DNA of 64,000 nucleotides from Comamonas testosteroni (GCF_030505195.1 NZ_CP129672.1:5180501-5244500); one strand, 5' to 3'; shown: positions 8,806-17,602, counted from the first letter of the stretch. The notes: generated by a model not told the origin, from the sequence alone. Program-made: numbers and translations.

Positions 8806-9474
8806 TTAGAGCTCGCTGAACATCTCGTCAAAGGCTTCGCTCGCGAAGTCGTTGCGCCAGGCCTTGTCCTTGTCCTTGGGCACCATGCCCAGGGAAATTA
8901 CGCCCTCGTAGGTGTAGCTGGCCGGGGCTGAGTATGCAGCTTGCAGCTTCTTGAGTTCGCCCTGCACCTGGTCCAGGCTGAGCTTGTTGCGCACCATGCG
9001 TTGAATGCCAGCGGCCCAGGTCTCGGGGGTCTTGACCAACTGGCAGGCGAACTTCACCTCGGTATTGAGCACGCCATTCTTGTCGAGCTTGGGCTTGGTG
9101 GCCGATACGGTCTTGCACTGCGATTGCTGACGCGCCTTTTGCACCGTGCTCATCAGGCTCTCCACGGGCGCACGCAGGGCGTCGCGCTGTGCCTCGGGGA
9201 ACAGGGGCAGGACCACGTCGGTGACTTCACGCGGGAAGTCCTTGTCGGCTTGCTTGAGTTCGGCGGCATTGGCGTAGTCTGCGCTGCGGCCCGAGCGCAG
9301 GCGGTCCGGGCGCAGATAGTCATTGAGCTGGCTGATGGCCTGCTCATCGTGATTGACCAGAGTGCGGATATACAGCTCGGCAGCAGCAATGGGCGAGGGC
9401 GGCTCGGCTGCCTGCGAAGCTGCGGCCAGGGGAAGCAGCAAAAAGGCGATGGCTGTCTTGAAGGAATTGTTCAT
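8806..9474 (-). CDS. Secreted protein of unknown function
   Basis: A 222-residue protein with a clear signal peptide (MNNSFKTAIAFLLLPLAAASQAAEP) cleaved after the Ala-rich region. The mature part is mostly helical and charged, with no motif I recognise; it has one CKTVSATKP and one FACQLVKTP segment, so two Cys that could form a disulfide. It is monocistronic: a terminator hairpin follows and about 380 bases separate it from the next upstream gene. Probably periplasmic. Confidence 0.65.
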   Translation of the reverse strand: MNNSFKTAIAFLLLPLAAASQAAEPPSPIAAAELYIRTLVNHDEQAISQLNDYLRPDRLRSGRSADYANAAELKQADKDFPREVTDVVLPLFPEAQRDALRAPVESLMSTVQKARQQSQCKTVSATKPKLDKNGVLNTEVKFACQLVKTPETWAAGIQRMVRNKLSLDQVQGELKKLQAAYSAPASYTYEGVISLGMVPKDKDKAWRNDFASEAFDEMFSEL

Positions 9475-9856
9475 CTTTTTATAACGATTTGGAGGGGCTG
9501 AATCGCGTGGAGTCACGTGAAATCAGCATGGAGCCCTGGCAGACAGACGGTGCTGCGGCTTGGGCGGGAAACTGCCGCACAGCCCTGGCGCTTATCAGCA
9601 GGGGCTCATGGCATGCGGGCGTTCTGGAGGTGGGATGGAAATCCGGAGAAACGCCTCGCAATAAGTGTAACCCCGGGTTGAGGTCGTTTTTGCACGCCTT
9701 GGGAGCTCTGCCGTTTTTGTGCAGCGCCTCTTGATCTGGAGCGCAGACAGGGGCGTTGGATCAATGAAAAAACCCCGTGCAGGCTGTGCTGACGGGGCTT
9801 TGCCGGTTGCAGGCGCATGCCTGTGGCGTGATCTGTTTGACGGCCGAAGGCGGCTC
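9475..9856. other. Intergenic region, 382 bases
   Basis: It holds the presumed promoter of the secreted-protein gene near 9480-9560 and a minus-strand terminator near 9768-9800. Short frames here overlap one another, lack ribosome sites, and resemble no family I know. Confidence 0.5.
9768..9800 (-). terminator. Terminator after the Bug-protein gene
   Basis: On the minus strand, CCCCGT pairs with ACGGGG around a 12-base loop, and the 3' arm is followed directly by a TTTTTT run. It lies about 55 bases beyond the stop codon of the gene ending at 9857. Confidence 0.65.
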
Positions 9857-10885
9857 TCAATCCAGGCTGATCTGGGCTTTTTCAATCAGCAGCTTGTATT
9901 GCTCGGACTTCTTCCTGGCAAATTGCTGCATCTCGGGCACGGTGAAGCTCATGGGCTGGAAGGCGAAGGTGGAGAACTTCTCCTTGACCTGTGGGTCCTG
10001 CAGCACGGCCACCACATCACTGCGGATCTTGTCGCGCACGGCGGCATCCACTCCCTTGGGGCTGAGCAGGGAGACAAAGGAGTTCACATCCAGCTCGGCG
10101 GGACCTCCCGCTTCGGCAACCGTGGGCACGTCAGGCATTTGCGCGATGCGCCTGGGTGCAGCCACGGCCAGATAGCGGATCTTGCCGCTTTTGTAGATTC
10201 CCTGGCTGGAGGGCAGGCTGGCAAAGCTCCAGGTCGGGTCGCCGTTGGCAACCGAGGTGAACAGCTGGCTGACCTCGCGATAAGGCACATGGGTCATCTT
10301 GCTGCCCGTCAGATAGTCCAGCCATTCGCCGCCCAGGTGGCCGGGACTGCCCACGCCCCAGGAGCCATAGCTGATCTTGCCGGGCTCGGCCTTGGCGGAC
10401 TTGATCAGGTCACTAATGCTCTTCCAGGGCGAATTCGTGGGTACGGCCACAAAGAAGGGCGTCAGGAACAGCGGGGCCACGGGGTCGAAGTGGCTCAGCG
10501 TGTTGAAGTTCTTGTTCTTGTAGAGATAGGGCAGGGCGGAGATATGTTCGCTGTCCAGTTGCAGCAGGGTATAGCCGTCGGGCTTGGCGCGGCGCGCGTA
10601 CTCGATGGCGACAAAGCCACCGCCGCCGGGGCGGTTGTCCACGGTCACGCCCTGTTTCCAGCGCTGGGCCAGTTTTTCGCCCACGATGCGCAGCACGGCA
10701 TCGGGGCCGCTGCCCACGGCAAAGGCCGTGACCACGGTCACGGCTCGGTTGGGATAGCTGGCCGCATCGCCCTGGGCCAGCGCAGGGCCGGCTGCGGCCA
10801 GCAGAGCGGCTGCGGCAACTATGGTCTTGATAGCTGTTTGCGTATGTGTGGATTGGCTTTGGGGTTGATTTTGCTCGTATTTCAC
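9857..10885 (-). CDS. Bug-family tripartite tricarboxylate transporter solute-binding protein
   Basis: A periplasmic binding protein of the TctC/Bug family, 342 residues from a GTG start at 10885 with GGAG upstream. It has a signal peptide (TIVAAAALLAAAGPALAQG), then PNRAVTVVTAFAVGSGPDAVLR, VDNRPGGGG, the GKISYGSWGVGSPGHL segment and the MPDVPTVAEAGGP motif typical of Bug proteins. It lies downstream of the gentisate-pathway genes, so it may bind a gentisate-related or dicarboxylic substrate. No TctA/TctB membrane partner is in the window, which is normal for orphan Bug genes. Confidence 0.88.
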   Translation of the reverse strand: MKYEQNQPQSQSTHTQTAIKTIVAAAALLAAAGPALAQGDAASYPNRAVTVVTAFAVGSGPDAVLRIVGEKLAQRWKQGVTVDNRPGGGGFVAIEYARRAKPDGYTLLQLDSEHISALPYLYKNKNFNTLSHFDPVAPLFLTPFFVAVPTNSPWKSISDLIKSAKAEPGKISYGSWGVGSPGHLGGEWLDYLTGSKMTHVPYREVSQLFTSVANGDPTWSFASLPSSQGIYKSGKIRYLAVAAPRRIAQMPDVPTVAEAGGPAELDVNSFVSLLSPKGVDAAVRDKIRSDVVAVLQDPQVKEKFSTFAFQPMSFTVPEMQQFARKKSEQYKLLIEKAQISLD

Positions 10886-10967
10886 AGTTTGTCTCCGGTG
10901 GATGTTTTTAGGGACTGCAGAGCGTTGGTGGGCAGCCGCGCTTGGGCGTGGCCGCAGGGGGAAAGAT

Positions 10968-11612
10968 CTATTGCGGGGCGTCAGGCTGGGCCAGAGGCGC
11001 TGCCTGCGCAAAGGCGGGCAGGGCGCTGCAAGCCGCATCGACGGCGCTGATCAGCGGCCAGCGGGCGAGATCCACACCAAAGCGGCGTGCGCTCTCGACC
11101 TGCGGAATCAGATAGACATCGGCCAGGCCGGGGGCCTGGCCAAAGCAGAAGCTGCCGCGTTTGCCGTCCTGTGCCAGCAAGGCCTCGATGGCATCAAAGC
11201 CGGCCGTGATCCAGGTGGTGCACCAGGCGTTGATGGCGGCCTCGTCGGCTCCGAACTGCTGGCGCAGGGTTTGCAGGATGCGGCGGTTGTTGATGGGGTG
11301 CACATCACAGCCCACGATGGCCGCCATGGCGCGCACATGGGCGCGGGCCTCGGGGTCGGCAGGCAGCAGCGCCGGCGTGGGGTAGCGTTCTTCCAGCCAT
11401 TCGATGATGGCCGGCGACTGGATCAGCGTCTCCCCGCTGTCCAGCGTCAGCGCGGGCACCAGGCCTTGCGGGTTGATGCGCTTGAACGGCGCTTCGGCCT
11501 GCTCGTCCACGCGCAGATCGACGGGGAGGTAGTCGGGCGTGAGGCCCTTGAGATTGAGGGCGATGCGCAGACGGTGCGAGGTGCCGCTGCGAAAGAAACT
11601 GTAGAGCTTCAT
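10968..11612 (-). CDS. nagL: Maleylpyruvate (or maleylacetoacetate) isomerase, zeta-class GST
   Basis: A 214-residue glutathione-S-transferase fold protein starting MKLYSFFRSGTSHRLRIALNLKGL, with the zeta-class S-x-S/T-x-x-R-type active-site turn near FRSGTSHR. It continues NPQGLVPALTLDSGETLIQSPAIIEWLEERYP (glutathione-binding loop) and a C-terminal helical domain with GQAPGLADVYLIPQ. It isomerises the cis ring-cleavage product to the trans form with glutathione. The adjacent gentisate dioxygenase points to maleylpyruvate rather than maleylacetoacetate. It is 12 bases after the hydrolase gene. Confidence 0.88.
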   Translation of the reverse strand: MKLYSFFRSGTSHRLRIALNLKGLTPDYLPVDLRVDEQAEAPFKRINPQGLVPALTLDSGETLIQSPAIIEWLEERYPTPALLPADPEARAHVRAMAAIVGCDVHPINNRRILQTLRQQFGADEAAINAWCTTWITAGFDAIEALLAQDGKRGSFCFGQAPGLADVYLIPQVESARRFGVDLARWPLISAVDAACSALPAFAQAAPLAQPDAPQ

Positions 11613-11624
11613 GGTCTGCGCGCC

Positions 11625-12344
11625 TTACCCAGGTTGGCCCACGCTCAGGGCAATTTCGCCCACGCCTGCCACGCGGCCTGTGATCTGGTCGCCGGGCAGC
11701 ACGGCGCCCACGCCCTCGGGCGTGCCCGTGTAGATCAGATCGCCGGGGTGCAGGTGATAGAACAGGGACAGGTCGGCAATGATTTCGCGGATGTTCCAGA
11801 TCAGCTTGTTCACATCGGACTGCTGCTTGAGCTCGCCGTTGACGCTCAGCTCGATGAGGCCGGACTCGATCACCTTGCCGGCCATGGGCACGATTTCGCT
11901 GGCGACGGAGGACTGCTCCACATCCTTGCCCAGATCCCAGGGGCGGCCCTTGTCGCGTGCCACCAGTTGCAGATCGCGGCGCGTCATGTCGAGGCCGCAG
12001 GCATAGCCGTAGATGTACTCATGGGCCTGGTCGGCAGGAATGCGAAAGCCCGGTTTGCCGATGGCCACGACCAGCTCCATCTCGAAGTGGTAGTTGGCGG
12101 TTTCGGGCGGATACGCCACGCAGGCACCCGATTCGGTCAGCGTCTGCGGGGCCTTGGTGAAATAGAAGGGGCGTTCGACGCTTTTGTCCACGGGGCGGCC
12201 CATCTCCACCGCGTGGGCGTGGTAGTTGCGGCCCACAAAGAACAGGCGATTGACGGGCAGGCGCTGCTCGCTGCCGCGCACAGGCAGAGATTGGACAGGG
12301 GCGGGGGGCCAGAGGTAGTTGTCGTCGTGTTTGGCTTGGGGCAT
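11625..12344 (-). CDS. nagK: Fumarylpyruvate hydrolase (FAH family)
   Basis: A 239-residue fumarylacetoacetate hydrolase-fold enzyme that splits fumarylpyruvate to fumarate and pyruvate. Visible are FFVGRNYHAHAVEMG, FTKAPQTL, the metal-binding FEMELVVAIGK (with Glu ligands), GYACGLDMTRRDLQ, and the C-terminal PGDLIYTGTPEGVGAV signature. The ATG at 12344 is preceded by AGGA; an alternative upstream start would read through a triple 13-bp repeat, so I reject it. It is the second gene of the gentisate operon. Confidence 0.9.
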   Translation of the reverse strand: MPQAKHDDNYLWPPAPVQSLPVRGSEQRLPVNRLFFVGRNYHAHAVEMGRPVDKSVERPFYFTKAPQTLTESGACVAYPPETANYHFEMELVVAIGKPGFRIPADQAHEYIYGYACGLDMTRRDLQLVARDKGRPWDLGKDVEQSSVASEIVPMAGKVIESGLIELSVNGELKQQSDVNKLIWNIREIIADLSLFYHLHPGDLIYTGTPEGVGAVLPGDQITGRVAGVGEIALSVGQPG

Positions 12345-12354
12345 GTGTGATTCC

Positions 12355-12393
12355 TGATTGGTATCGCTGATTGATATCGCTGATTGGTATCGG
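12355..12393. repeat. Three-copy 13-bp tandem repeat upstream of nagK
   Basis: The unit TGATTGGTATCGC occurs at 12355-12367, with one change at 12368-12380 (TGATTGATATCGC) and another at 12381-12393 (TGATTGGTATCGG). It lies between nagI and nagK, just before the nagK ribosome site. Confidence 0.85.
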
Positions 12394-12422
12394 TGACTAA
12401 GTGCTTGAAAAGGCACGCTCTA

Positions 12423-12537
12423 TCGGTGAGACAGCCAGCAAGGACCTGGCCAGCCGCGCCGCCCCGCAGCAAAGGCTGTCGTCCCCCAAGGGGGCGACGG
12501 GTACGGGGAAGAAGCGAAGCGCCTCAGGCGGTTTCTG
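12423..12537 (-). repeat. Dispersed extragenic repeat, family A, copy 1
   Basis: Read on the minus strand it begins CCTGAGGCGCTTCGC, continues through a C-rich block and GGGGGACGACAGCC, and ends TGCTGCGGGGCGGC. The same order of blocks is seen at 48284-48392 and, shorter, at 50798-50860. The repeat supplies the TGA stop codon of nagI. Confidence 0.6.
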
Positions 12538-13651
12538 ATCTGTACGCGTGGACGGCTTCGAAAATCGGCGTGTCGGCAAAGCGAAACAGGTCCAGCTGCG
12601 GCTGCTCGGCATCGCATTGCGCGCTGAACAGCTGCCAGGAAGGCACGACGAACATGTCGCCACGCCGCACCTGCCATTGGCGCTCGCCCACGGTCACCGT
12701 GCCCTGGCCGTCAAAGACCTGGAAGACGGCAGAGCCCACTTCGCGCTTGGGCCGGGTGCTGGCGCCGCAGGTCACGCGGTGCATTTCGCAGCGAATGGTG
12801 GGCAGTACATCGCGGCCATTGCAGGGATTGGTGTAGCGCACGGCGGCATGGCCGGGGCTGACCGTGGCGGCGCAGCCTTCGGCTTCCAGCGCCAGTTGCT
12901 CGGTCAGCGCGCGGTCGGTGTCCACCCAGCGATAGGCCAGCAAAGGCGTGACCGGGCTGTCCTGCAGATGGGCGACGGGGCGCAGTCCGGGGTGGCCCCA
13001 GAGGCGCTCGGAGCGCGAGAACTCGGGCGTGACGCGTTCCTCGGGGTTCAGATGCAGGCGGCCATGCTCGAAGAACTGGGATTCGGTGGTGTAGGCAAAC
13101 GGAATATCCAGCCCGTCTATCCAGGCCATGGGCTGGCTGGCTGCATTGTGGTGGGCGTGCCAGTTCCAGCCGCCCTGGGGCAGAAAATCGCCGCGCGACA
13201 TGCGGATCGAGTCGCCGTTGACCACGGTCCACACGCCTTCGCCTTCGACCACAAAGCGGAAGGCATGCTGGGTGTGACGGTGCTCGGGCGCATCTTCGCC
13301 GGGCATCAGGTACTGGATGGCAGCCCACAGCGTCGGCGTGGCAAAAGGGCGCCCGCCCAGCGACGGATTGGCCAGGGCAATCGCGCGGCGCTCGCCGCCC
13401 CGGCCCACGGGGACGATGCGACCGGCTTCATCTGCGAGTTTGAGCAGATTCTCCCAGCGCCACAGATGCGCGGTGGCCTGGCTTTTGGGGTGGGCAGGCA
13501 TCAGGCCGCCGATCTCCGTCCACAGCGGCACCAGCATTTCCTGCTCGAAGCCTCGGTATAGCTGCTCCAGCGCAGCGGTGGGTTCGGGTTGGCCGGGGGC
13601 TTCGATGGCCGTGAGCTTGACCGGTGAGGGCTGGGCTTGCACAAGGCTCAT
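12524..13651 (-). CDS. nagI: Gentisate 1,2-dioxygenase
   Basis: A 375-residue two-cupin Fe(II) enzyme that opens the gentisate ring to maleylpyruvate. The iron site is in PEHRHTQHAFRFVVEGEG (His-x-His plus a downstream His), with a second cupin in FQVFDGQGTVTVGERQWQVRRGDMFVVPSWQ. GDFLPQGGWNWHAHHN lies between them. Length and order match the family. It is the first gene of the operon nagI-nagK-nagL-Bug, facing away from the MarR gene. 3-hydroxybenzoate or salicylate hydroxylases that would feed it are not in the window. Confidence 0.93.
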   Translation of the reverse strand: MSLVQAQPSPVKLTAIEAPGQPEPTAALEQLYRGFEQEMLVPLWTEIGGLMPAHPKSQATAHLWRWENLLKLADEAGRIVPVGRGGERRAIALANPSLGGRPFATPTLWAAIQYLMPGEDAPEHRHTQHAFRFVVEGEGVWTVVNGDSIRMSRGDFLPQGGWNWHAHHNAASQPMAWIDGLDIPFAYTTESQFFEHGRLHLNPEERVTPEFSRSERLWGHPGLRPVAHLQDSPVTPLLAYRWVDTDRALTEQLALEAEGCAATVSPGHAAVRYTNPCNGRDVLPTIRCEMHRVTCGASTRPKREVGSAVFQVFDGQGTVTVGERQWQVRRGDMFVVPSWQLFSAQCDAEQPQLDLFRFADTPIFEAVHAYRSETA

Positions 13652-13766
13652 GGTTTGTCTCTTTCTTTGGTATCTGCTGGGCAGTGCGTTGCTGCCTTGC
13701 GTCTGGGTCTGACGGCCTTGCGATGGGCCAGGAGAGGCTGTGAATTAAATAAACAGCACACTGATG

Positions 13767-13777
13767 ATTAGCATAAT
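13767..13777. promoter_or_regulatory. Candidate MarR operator
   Basis: ATTA-GCA-TAAT forms a short inverted repeat in the 272-base divergent gap between nagI and the MarR gene, in an AT-rich stretch suited to promoters. The partner binding site is inferred only from position and symmetry. Confidence 0.35.
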
Positions 13778-13923
13778 GTTGATCTGTGTCAGCGTTGATT
13801 GGGTTAAACCCGGTGGCAGGCTTAGCGCGAATCGGGGCGTCACTCGTGCGAATATCGGGGTCTTTCAGTCATGGCCCTTCAACTGCCGCGCGGCAGGGCG
13901 GGCCCGGCGTCGGCTCTCAAGAC

Positions 13924-14472
13924 ATGCAATACCAACCCGCAGAACTAGAAAACTATCCCGGCTATCACATCCGCAGGCTGCAGCAGATCGCCGTCGCCGT
14001 GTTCATGGAAGAAACCGAGGAATTTGGCGTGACGCCCGTGCAGTACGCAGCCCTGTCGGCTGTGCTGCGTCAGCCGGGCATCGACCAGCGCACGCTGGCG
14101 CGCAATATCGGCTTTGACACCTCCACCATAGGCAGCGTGATCGACCGCCTGGAAGCACGCGGCCTGATGGCGCGCAACGCCAGCCCTGCGGACCGACGCG
14201 TGCGTTTGCTGAGCCTGACCGAAGAGGGGCGCGACCTGCTGGTCGCTGCCGAGCCTTCGGTGCTGCGTGCCCAGCGCCGCATGCTGGAGCCTCTTGCCGA
14301 TGACAAGCGGGCGCAGTTCATGGAAATGCTGTCACTCCTGATTCACGAGAACGACGAGTTCGCGCGTGCCCCGAGCGCCGTGGCCCAGCGCAGTGCCGAG
14401 CGCAAGCGCAGTGCGGCCGTCAAGGCGGTCAAGGGCCTAACGGGCAAGCTGCAGGGCAGCGAGAACGACTGA
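13924..14472 (+). CDS. MarR-family transcriptional regulator
   Basis: A 182-residue winged-helix regulator. The core runs from YPGYHIRRLQQIAVAVFMEE to the wing: VTPVQYAALSAV, DQRTLARNIGFDTSTIGSVIDRLEARGL (recognition helix) and RNASPADRRVRLLSLTEEG (wing). The longer frame from 13786 lacks a ribosome site, so I start at 13924. It is divergent from the gentisate operon and 31 bases upstream of a LysR gene on its own strand, and probably represses the ring-cleavage operon until an aromatic ligand binds. Confidence 0.88.
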   Translation: MQYQPAELENYPGYHIRRLQQIAVAVFMEETEEFGVTPVQYAALSAVLRQPGIDQRTLARNIGFDTSTIGSVIDRLEARGLMARNASPADRRVRLLSLTEEGRDLLVAAEPSVLRAQRRMLEPLADDKRAQFMEMLSLLIHENDEFARAPSAVAQRSAERKRSAAVKAVKGLTGKLQGSEND

Positions 14473-14503
14473 TCCACTGAACCACGAACCGCAAGGAAAG
14501 ACA

Positions 14504-15406
14504 TTGGACTGGGACCATCTGCGTTTTTTTGGTGAGCTGGCGCGCAGCGGAAGCATGGCCGCTGCTGCGCGGCGCATGGGTGTAGAGCACACCACGGTGT
14601 CGCGGCGCATCCAGGCGCTGGAAAAGCAGCTGGGTGCCGTCCTGTTCGCGCGCGAAGGCGGGCAGTGGCGGCTGACCGAGGCCGGGCGGCAGCTGCAGGA
14701 AGTGACCAACACCATGCAAAGCGCGGTGGACGGGCTGGAGCGAGGCCCGCTGGCGCATGCCGCCACCGCCGAGGGGCTGGCCGGGCTGGTGCGGGTGGGG
14801 GCCACCGAAGGCTTTGGCACGCAGATGCTGGCCTCCGAGCTCGCCAGGCTCACGCTGCGCTACCCGCTGCTCAGCGTCGACCTGCTGGCGCTGCCGCGCA
14901 TGCTCCATCTGTCCAGCCGCGAGGCCGATATCGTCATCTCCCTGGAGCGGCCCAAGCGTGGCTCGGTTGTCGTCACCAAGCTGACCGACTACCGGCTCTA
15001 TCTGTACGGCCAGCGTGAATATCTGGCGCGAAAGCCCTTGGTGGCCAGAACCGAGGATCTGCGCCATCACAGCTTTGTGCACTATGTGGACGATCTGCTG
15101 TTCACGCGCGAGCTGCAGTTGCTGGATACCTTGCACCGGCCTGAGCGTTTTGCGCTGCGCAGCACCAGCATCACCGCTCAATACGAGGCCGTGCGTGCCG
15201 GCGCCGGTCTGGCCGTGCTGCCGGCATTTGTGGCCGACAAGGACCCGATACTGAGTCGCGTGCTGCCCGAGCAGGCGTGCTTTACGCGCACCTTCTGGAT
15301 GAGCATGCCCGTGGAGTCGCGCCAGATTCCACGCATAGCCACGACCTGGAGCTTTCTGCGCGATGCCGTGCAAGGCATGCACAAGCTGCTATTGCCGGAT
15401 TCATGA
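14504..15406 (+). CDS. LysR-family transcriptional regulator (TTG start)
   Basis: A 300-residue LysR regulator. The N-terminal helix-turn-helix is MDWDHLRFFGELARSGSMAAAARRMGVEHTTVSRRIQALE (start to about residue 40), followed by a substrate-binding domain. The only start fitting the domain is TTG at 14504, preceded by AAGGAAAG. It is probably co-transcribed with the MarR gene. Its target could be the divergent gentisate operon or a distant locus. Confidence 0.88.
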   Translation: MDWDHLRFFGELARSGSMAAAARRMGVEHTTVSRRIQALEKQLGAVLFAREGGQWRLTEAGRQLQEVTNTMQSAVDGLERGPLAHAATAEGLAGLVRVGATEGFGTQMLASELARLTLRYPLLSVDLLALPRMLHLSSREADIVISLERPKRGSVVVTKLTDYRLYLYGQREYLARKPLVARTEDLRHHSFVHYVDDLLFTRELQLLDTLHRPERFALRSTSITAQYEAVRAGAGLAVLPAFVADKDPILSRVLPEQACFTRTFWMSMPVESRQIPRIATTWSFLRDAVQGMHKLLLPDS

Positions 15407-15813
15407 TTTTTCTGATGGCGTCTTGTGCTTTATGGCGTTCAGATGGCTCTCGATGGGATGCTGGAAATCAATGCGAGATAGATGCAGGCCGGCATTGCCT
15501 GATTGACGCTTCGCTGGCGAAGCAGAGCTGCTTCGGATGTTGACGGTTGCAGTCTGATTGCCTTTGCCTTTGCCTTTGCCTTTGCCTTTGCCTTTGCCTT
15601 GATCCCGGTTTGTGGCGTTGATTAAGCCCACCGCAGGCATTGGCTGGTCTGCATCGTGTGCAGCCATGACGCGCTGTCTGCACGCATATACTGGGCCGAG
15701 CGGATTGCGCCGATTTTGCGGCTGGGCTCTTCTGCATGTGCGGCATGAGGAGCGCTCTGGACAGTGCATATGGGTGTCGATCCCGGTTTGCCGTTTTTTT
15801 TTGAAAGCCCAAC
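15407..15813. other. Intergenic region, about 400 bases
   Basis: It contains a hexanucleotide repeat (15558-15601) and otherwise no gene. A minus-strand frame across it encodes an alternating Lys-Gly run only because of the repeat, so I do not call it. Confidence 0.5.
15558..15601. repeat. Hexanucleotide microsatellite (CCTTTG)n
   Basis: About seven uninterrupted copies of CCTTTG over 44 bases, 213 bases upstream of the YbjQ-like gene. Slippage would change its length in steps of 6. Confidence 0.95.
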
Positions 15814-16134
15814 ATGATCGTCACAACCACTCCCTCCATCGAAGGCAAGCGCATCACCCGTTATTGCGGCGTGGTGGCGGGCGAGGCCATTCTGGGTGCC
15901 AATGTGTTCAAGGACTTCTTTGCCGGCATCCGTGACATCGTGGGCGGGCGCTCTGGAACCTACGAACGCGAGCTGCAAAGAGCGCGTGAAATTGCCCTCA
16001 AGGAACTGGAGCAGCGCGCTGCCGAGGCGGGAGCCAATGCAGTAGTCGGTGTGGACCTGGATTTTGAGGTACTGGGCCAGGGCAATGGCATGCTCATGGT
16101 CTCGGCCAGCGGCACGGCAGTCGTCGTGCAGTAG
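15814..16134 (+). CDS. YbjQ/UPF0145 family protein
   Basis: A 106-residue protein, [41 protein letters not shown], with the conserved [26 protein letters not shown] helix and the [16 protein letters not shown] strand. The family is small, cytoplasmic, probably multimeric (a heavy-metal-binding YbjQ fold is suggested in the literature); its role is unknown. Length and motif order match the family. It is single and not in an operon. Confidence 0.88.
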   Translation: MIVTTTPSIEGKRITRYCGVVAGEAILGANVFKDFFAGIRDIVGGRSGTYERELQRAREIALKELEQRAAEAGANAVVGVDLDFEVLGQGNGMLMVSASGTAVVVQ

Positions 16135-16258
16135 GCTGCTCAGCGACGGAGCTGGCTTGACGCCAGGAAGGCGGTAAACCTATTCCATGTGCAATTGCAC
16201 ATTTTTGGACTACTTCGAAATTTGTAGCGAAAAGTCGTTGTAGAATTCGTTCCATCGT

Positions 16259-16335
16259 AGGGGAGTCGCCAAGCTGGTTAAGGCACTGGATTTTGATTCC
16301 AGCATGCGAAGGTTCGAATCCTTCCTCCCCTGCCA
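16259..16335 (+). tRNA. tRNA-Gln (anticodon UUG)
   Basis: A 77-base cloverleaf with acceptor AGGGGAG paired to CTCCCCT, a D-arm with CCAAGCTGGTTAAGG, anticodon loop TTTTGAT flanked by CTGGA/TCCAG, T-arm GGTTCGAATCC, discriminator G and an encoded CCA. Loop positions 3-5 read TTG, i.e. glutamine. A 14-bp terminator hairpin follows at once. Confidence 0.96.
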
Positions 16336-16342
16336 AAAAATC

Positions 16343-16380
16343 AAAACCCTGCTCATTGCCATGAGCAGGGTTTTTTGTTT
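16343..16380 (+). terminator. Terminator after tRNA-Gln
   Basis: AAAACCCTGCTCAT pairs perfectly with ATGAGCAGGGTTTT (14 bp) around a TGCC loop, and is followed by a T-rich tail. It starts 8 bases after the tRNA's CCA end. Confidence 0.93.
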
Positions 16381-17104
16381 GTAGAAATTGGCACGCGTGC
16401 AAGCGCGCCCAAAGCTTTCAGTCATGCGCGATTGGGGCGCTCAGGCTGCGCTATTGCGCAGTCAGTCTTGCTCTACAGCACAAGGCGCAGTTGTCGGTGA
16501 TTGGAGGCTGCTTGCAGTCTGGCGGGCTCAGGCATTGCCGAAAGCGGCGCACCGGGCCAAAGGATTGCCTAGGGTAAGTACTTACCTCTCGCAGATATTT
16601 GCACCAAACCAGCCAAACTTACCGAGTGTTTTCGCCGTATCGTCGGCGGCATCGATGAGCGCGGGAAAACAACCATTAGACTCCTCGCTCTTTTGTGTCG
16701 CTGTTGCTCGGCGAGCGCACTTGGGTCCTTGTGAACGAGCTTGACCGCCCGCCCACAACAGAGGTCTGGTTTTCGGCCGGAGTCACCCTGAAGTACCGCA
16801 GTGCGCCCTTGCCATGGTCACAAGCGCAGGCAAGTGCAGATATGTTGAATATCTTGCCGGGTTGAAACAAATGTGTGCAGATTAGCCATCTGAAAAGACA
16901 AGCCCACTATCAGGCTGGGTTAGCTGACACAATAATTGGCTGTTGGGTGTAGCTGAGGTCCGCTCCACGCGCTCGTCTGAGGGCGAGCAGCAACAGAAGT
17001 CGCTCGGCGCAATGCATGGCTGCAGGTGGTGGCAGAGAGTTCTTGGGGTTTGTGTTTAACGCAGCGTTTGCGTAAGTGCTCGGCAAGATTTGGATAGACA
17101 AGGT
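16381..17104. other. Intergenic region without a recognised gene, 724 bases
   Basis: Three short frames on both strands (within 16388-16744, 16676-16870, 16910-17245) overlap each other, lack ribosome sites and match no family I know. The stretch around 16650-16860 reads like a degraded repeat remnant. No integrase was seen beside the tRNA. The promoter of the Lrp-type gene must lie near its 3' end. Confidence 0.5.
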
Positions 17105-17572
17105 ATGGAATATCGACTGGATGAAACGGACCGCCAGCTGCTGCGCCTGCTGCAGACCAATGCGCGAGCCTCGACCGCGCACTTGGCTCGGCAGATGAAT
17201 CTGGCTCGGACCACGGTGGTCGCACGCATCGCCAAGCTGGAGCATGAGGGCGTGATCGCCGGCTATGGCGTTCGACTTGGCTCGCGCATGGAGCAGTCTG
17301 CCGTGCGCGCCTACTGCGGTATCCGTGTTCAGCCCAAGACGGCAACTTCGGTGATGCAGGCGCTCAACCGCTTCACTGAGGTGGAGGAGGTGTCGGCTGT
17401 CAGCGGGCAGTACGACTACATGGTGTTTGTGCGCTGCGAGAGCAATGAGAAACTGGATGCGCTGCTCGACCGTATCGGCCTGATCGACGGCATCCAGCAG
17501 ACCTATACCTCGGTGGTGCTGAGCCGCAAGATCGACCGCCGTACCACCGCCGAGGTCGTGGGCGAGGCTTAG
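17105..17572 (+). CDS. Lrp/AsnC-family transcriptional regulator
   Basis: A 155-residue regulator: a helix-turn-helix from LDETDRQLLRLLQTNARASTAHLARQMNLARTTVVARIAKLE, then an RAM ligand-binding domain with GVIAGYGVRLG, YCGIRVQP and VSGQYDYMVFVRC, and a C-terminal GIQQTYTSVVLSRKID. An in-frame TTG lies 15 bases upstream, but the ATG at 17105 is the more likely start. Regulated genes are unknown; selD is convergent beyond a shared terminator. Confidence 0.9.
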   Translation: MEYRLDETDRQLLRLLQTNARASTAHLARQMNLARTTVVARIAKLEHEGVIAGYGVRLGSRMEQSAVRAYCGIRVQPKTATSVMQALNRFTEVEEVSAVSGQYDYMVFVRCESNEKLDALLDRIGLIDGIQQTYTSVVLSRKIDRRTTAEVVGEA

Positions 17573-17602
17573 ACGCCCTGAGTCACGACATGGCGCTCAC
17601 AT

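Noticed and set aside
15401..15769. A minus-strand frame with an alternating Lys-Gly stretch
   Set aside because: The Lys-Gly run is simply the translated CCTTTG repeat, and there is no ribosome site or conserved flank.
16676..16870. Short minus-strand frame ending in a KERGV-like motif
   Set aside because: Resembles translations of repeat remnants rather than a real protein; lacks a ribosome site and is overlapped by other short frames.
16381..17104. Prophage or integrative element beside tRNA-Gln
   Set aside because: tRNA genes are common integration sites, but no integrase, attachment repeat of the tRNA 3' end or phage gene is visible in the following region.
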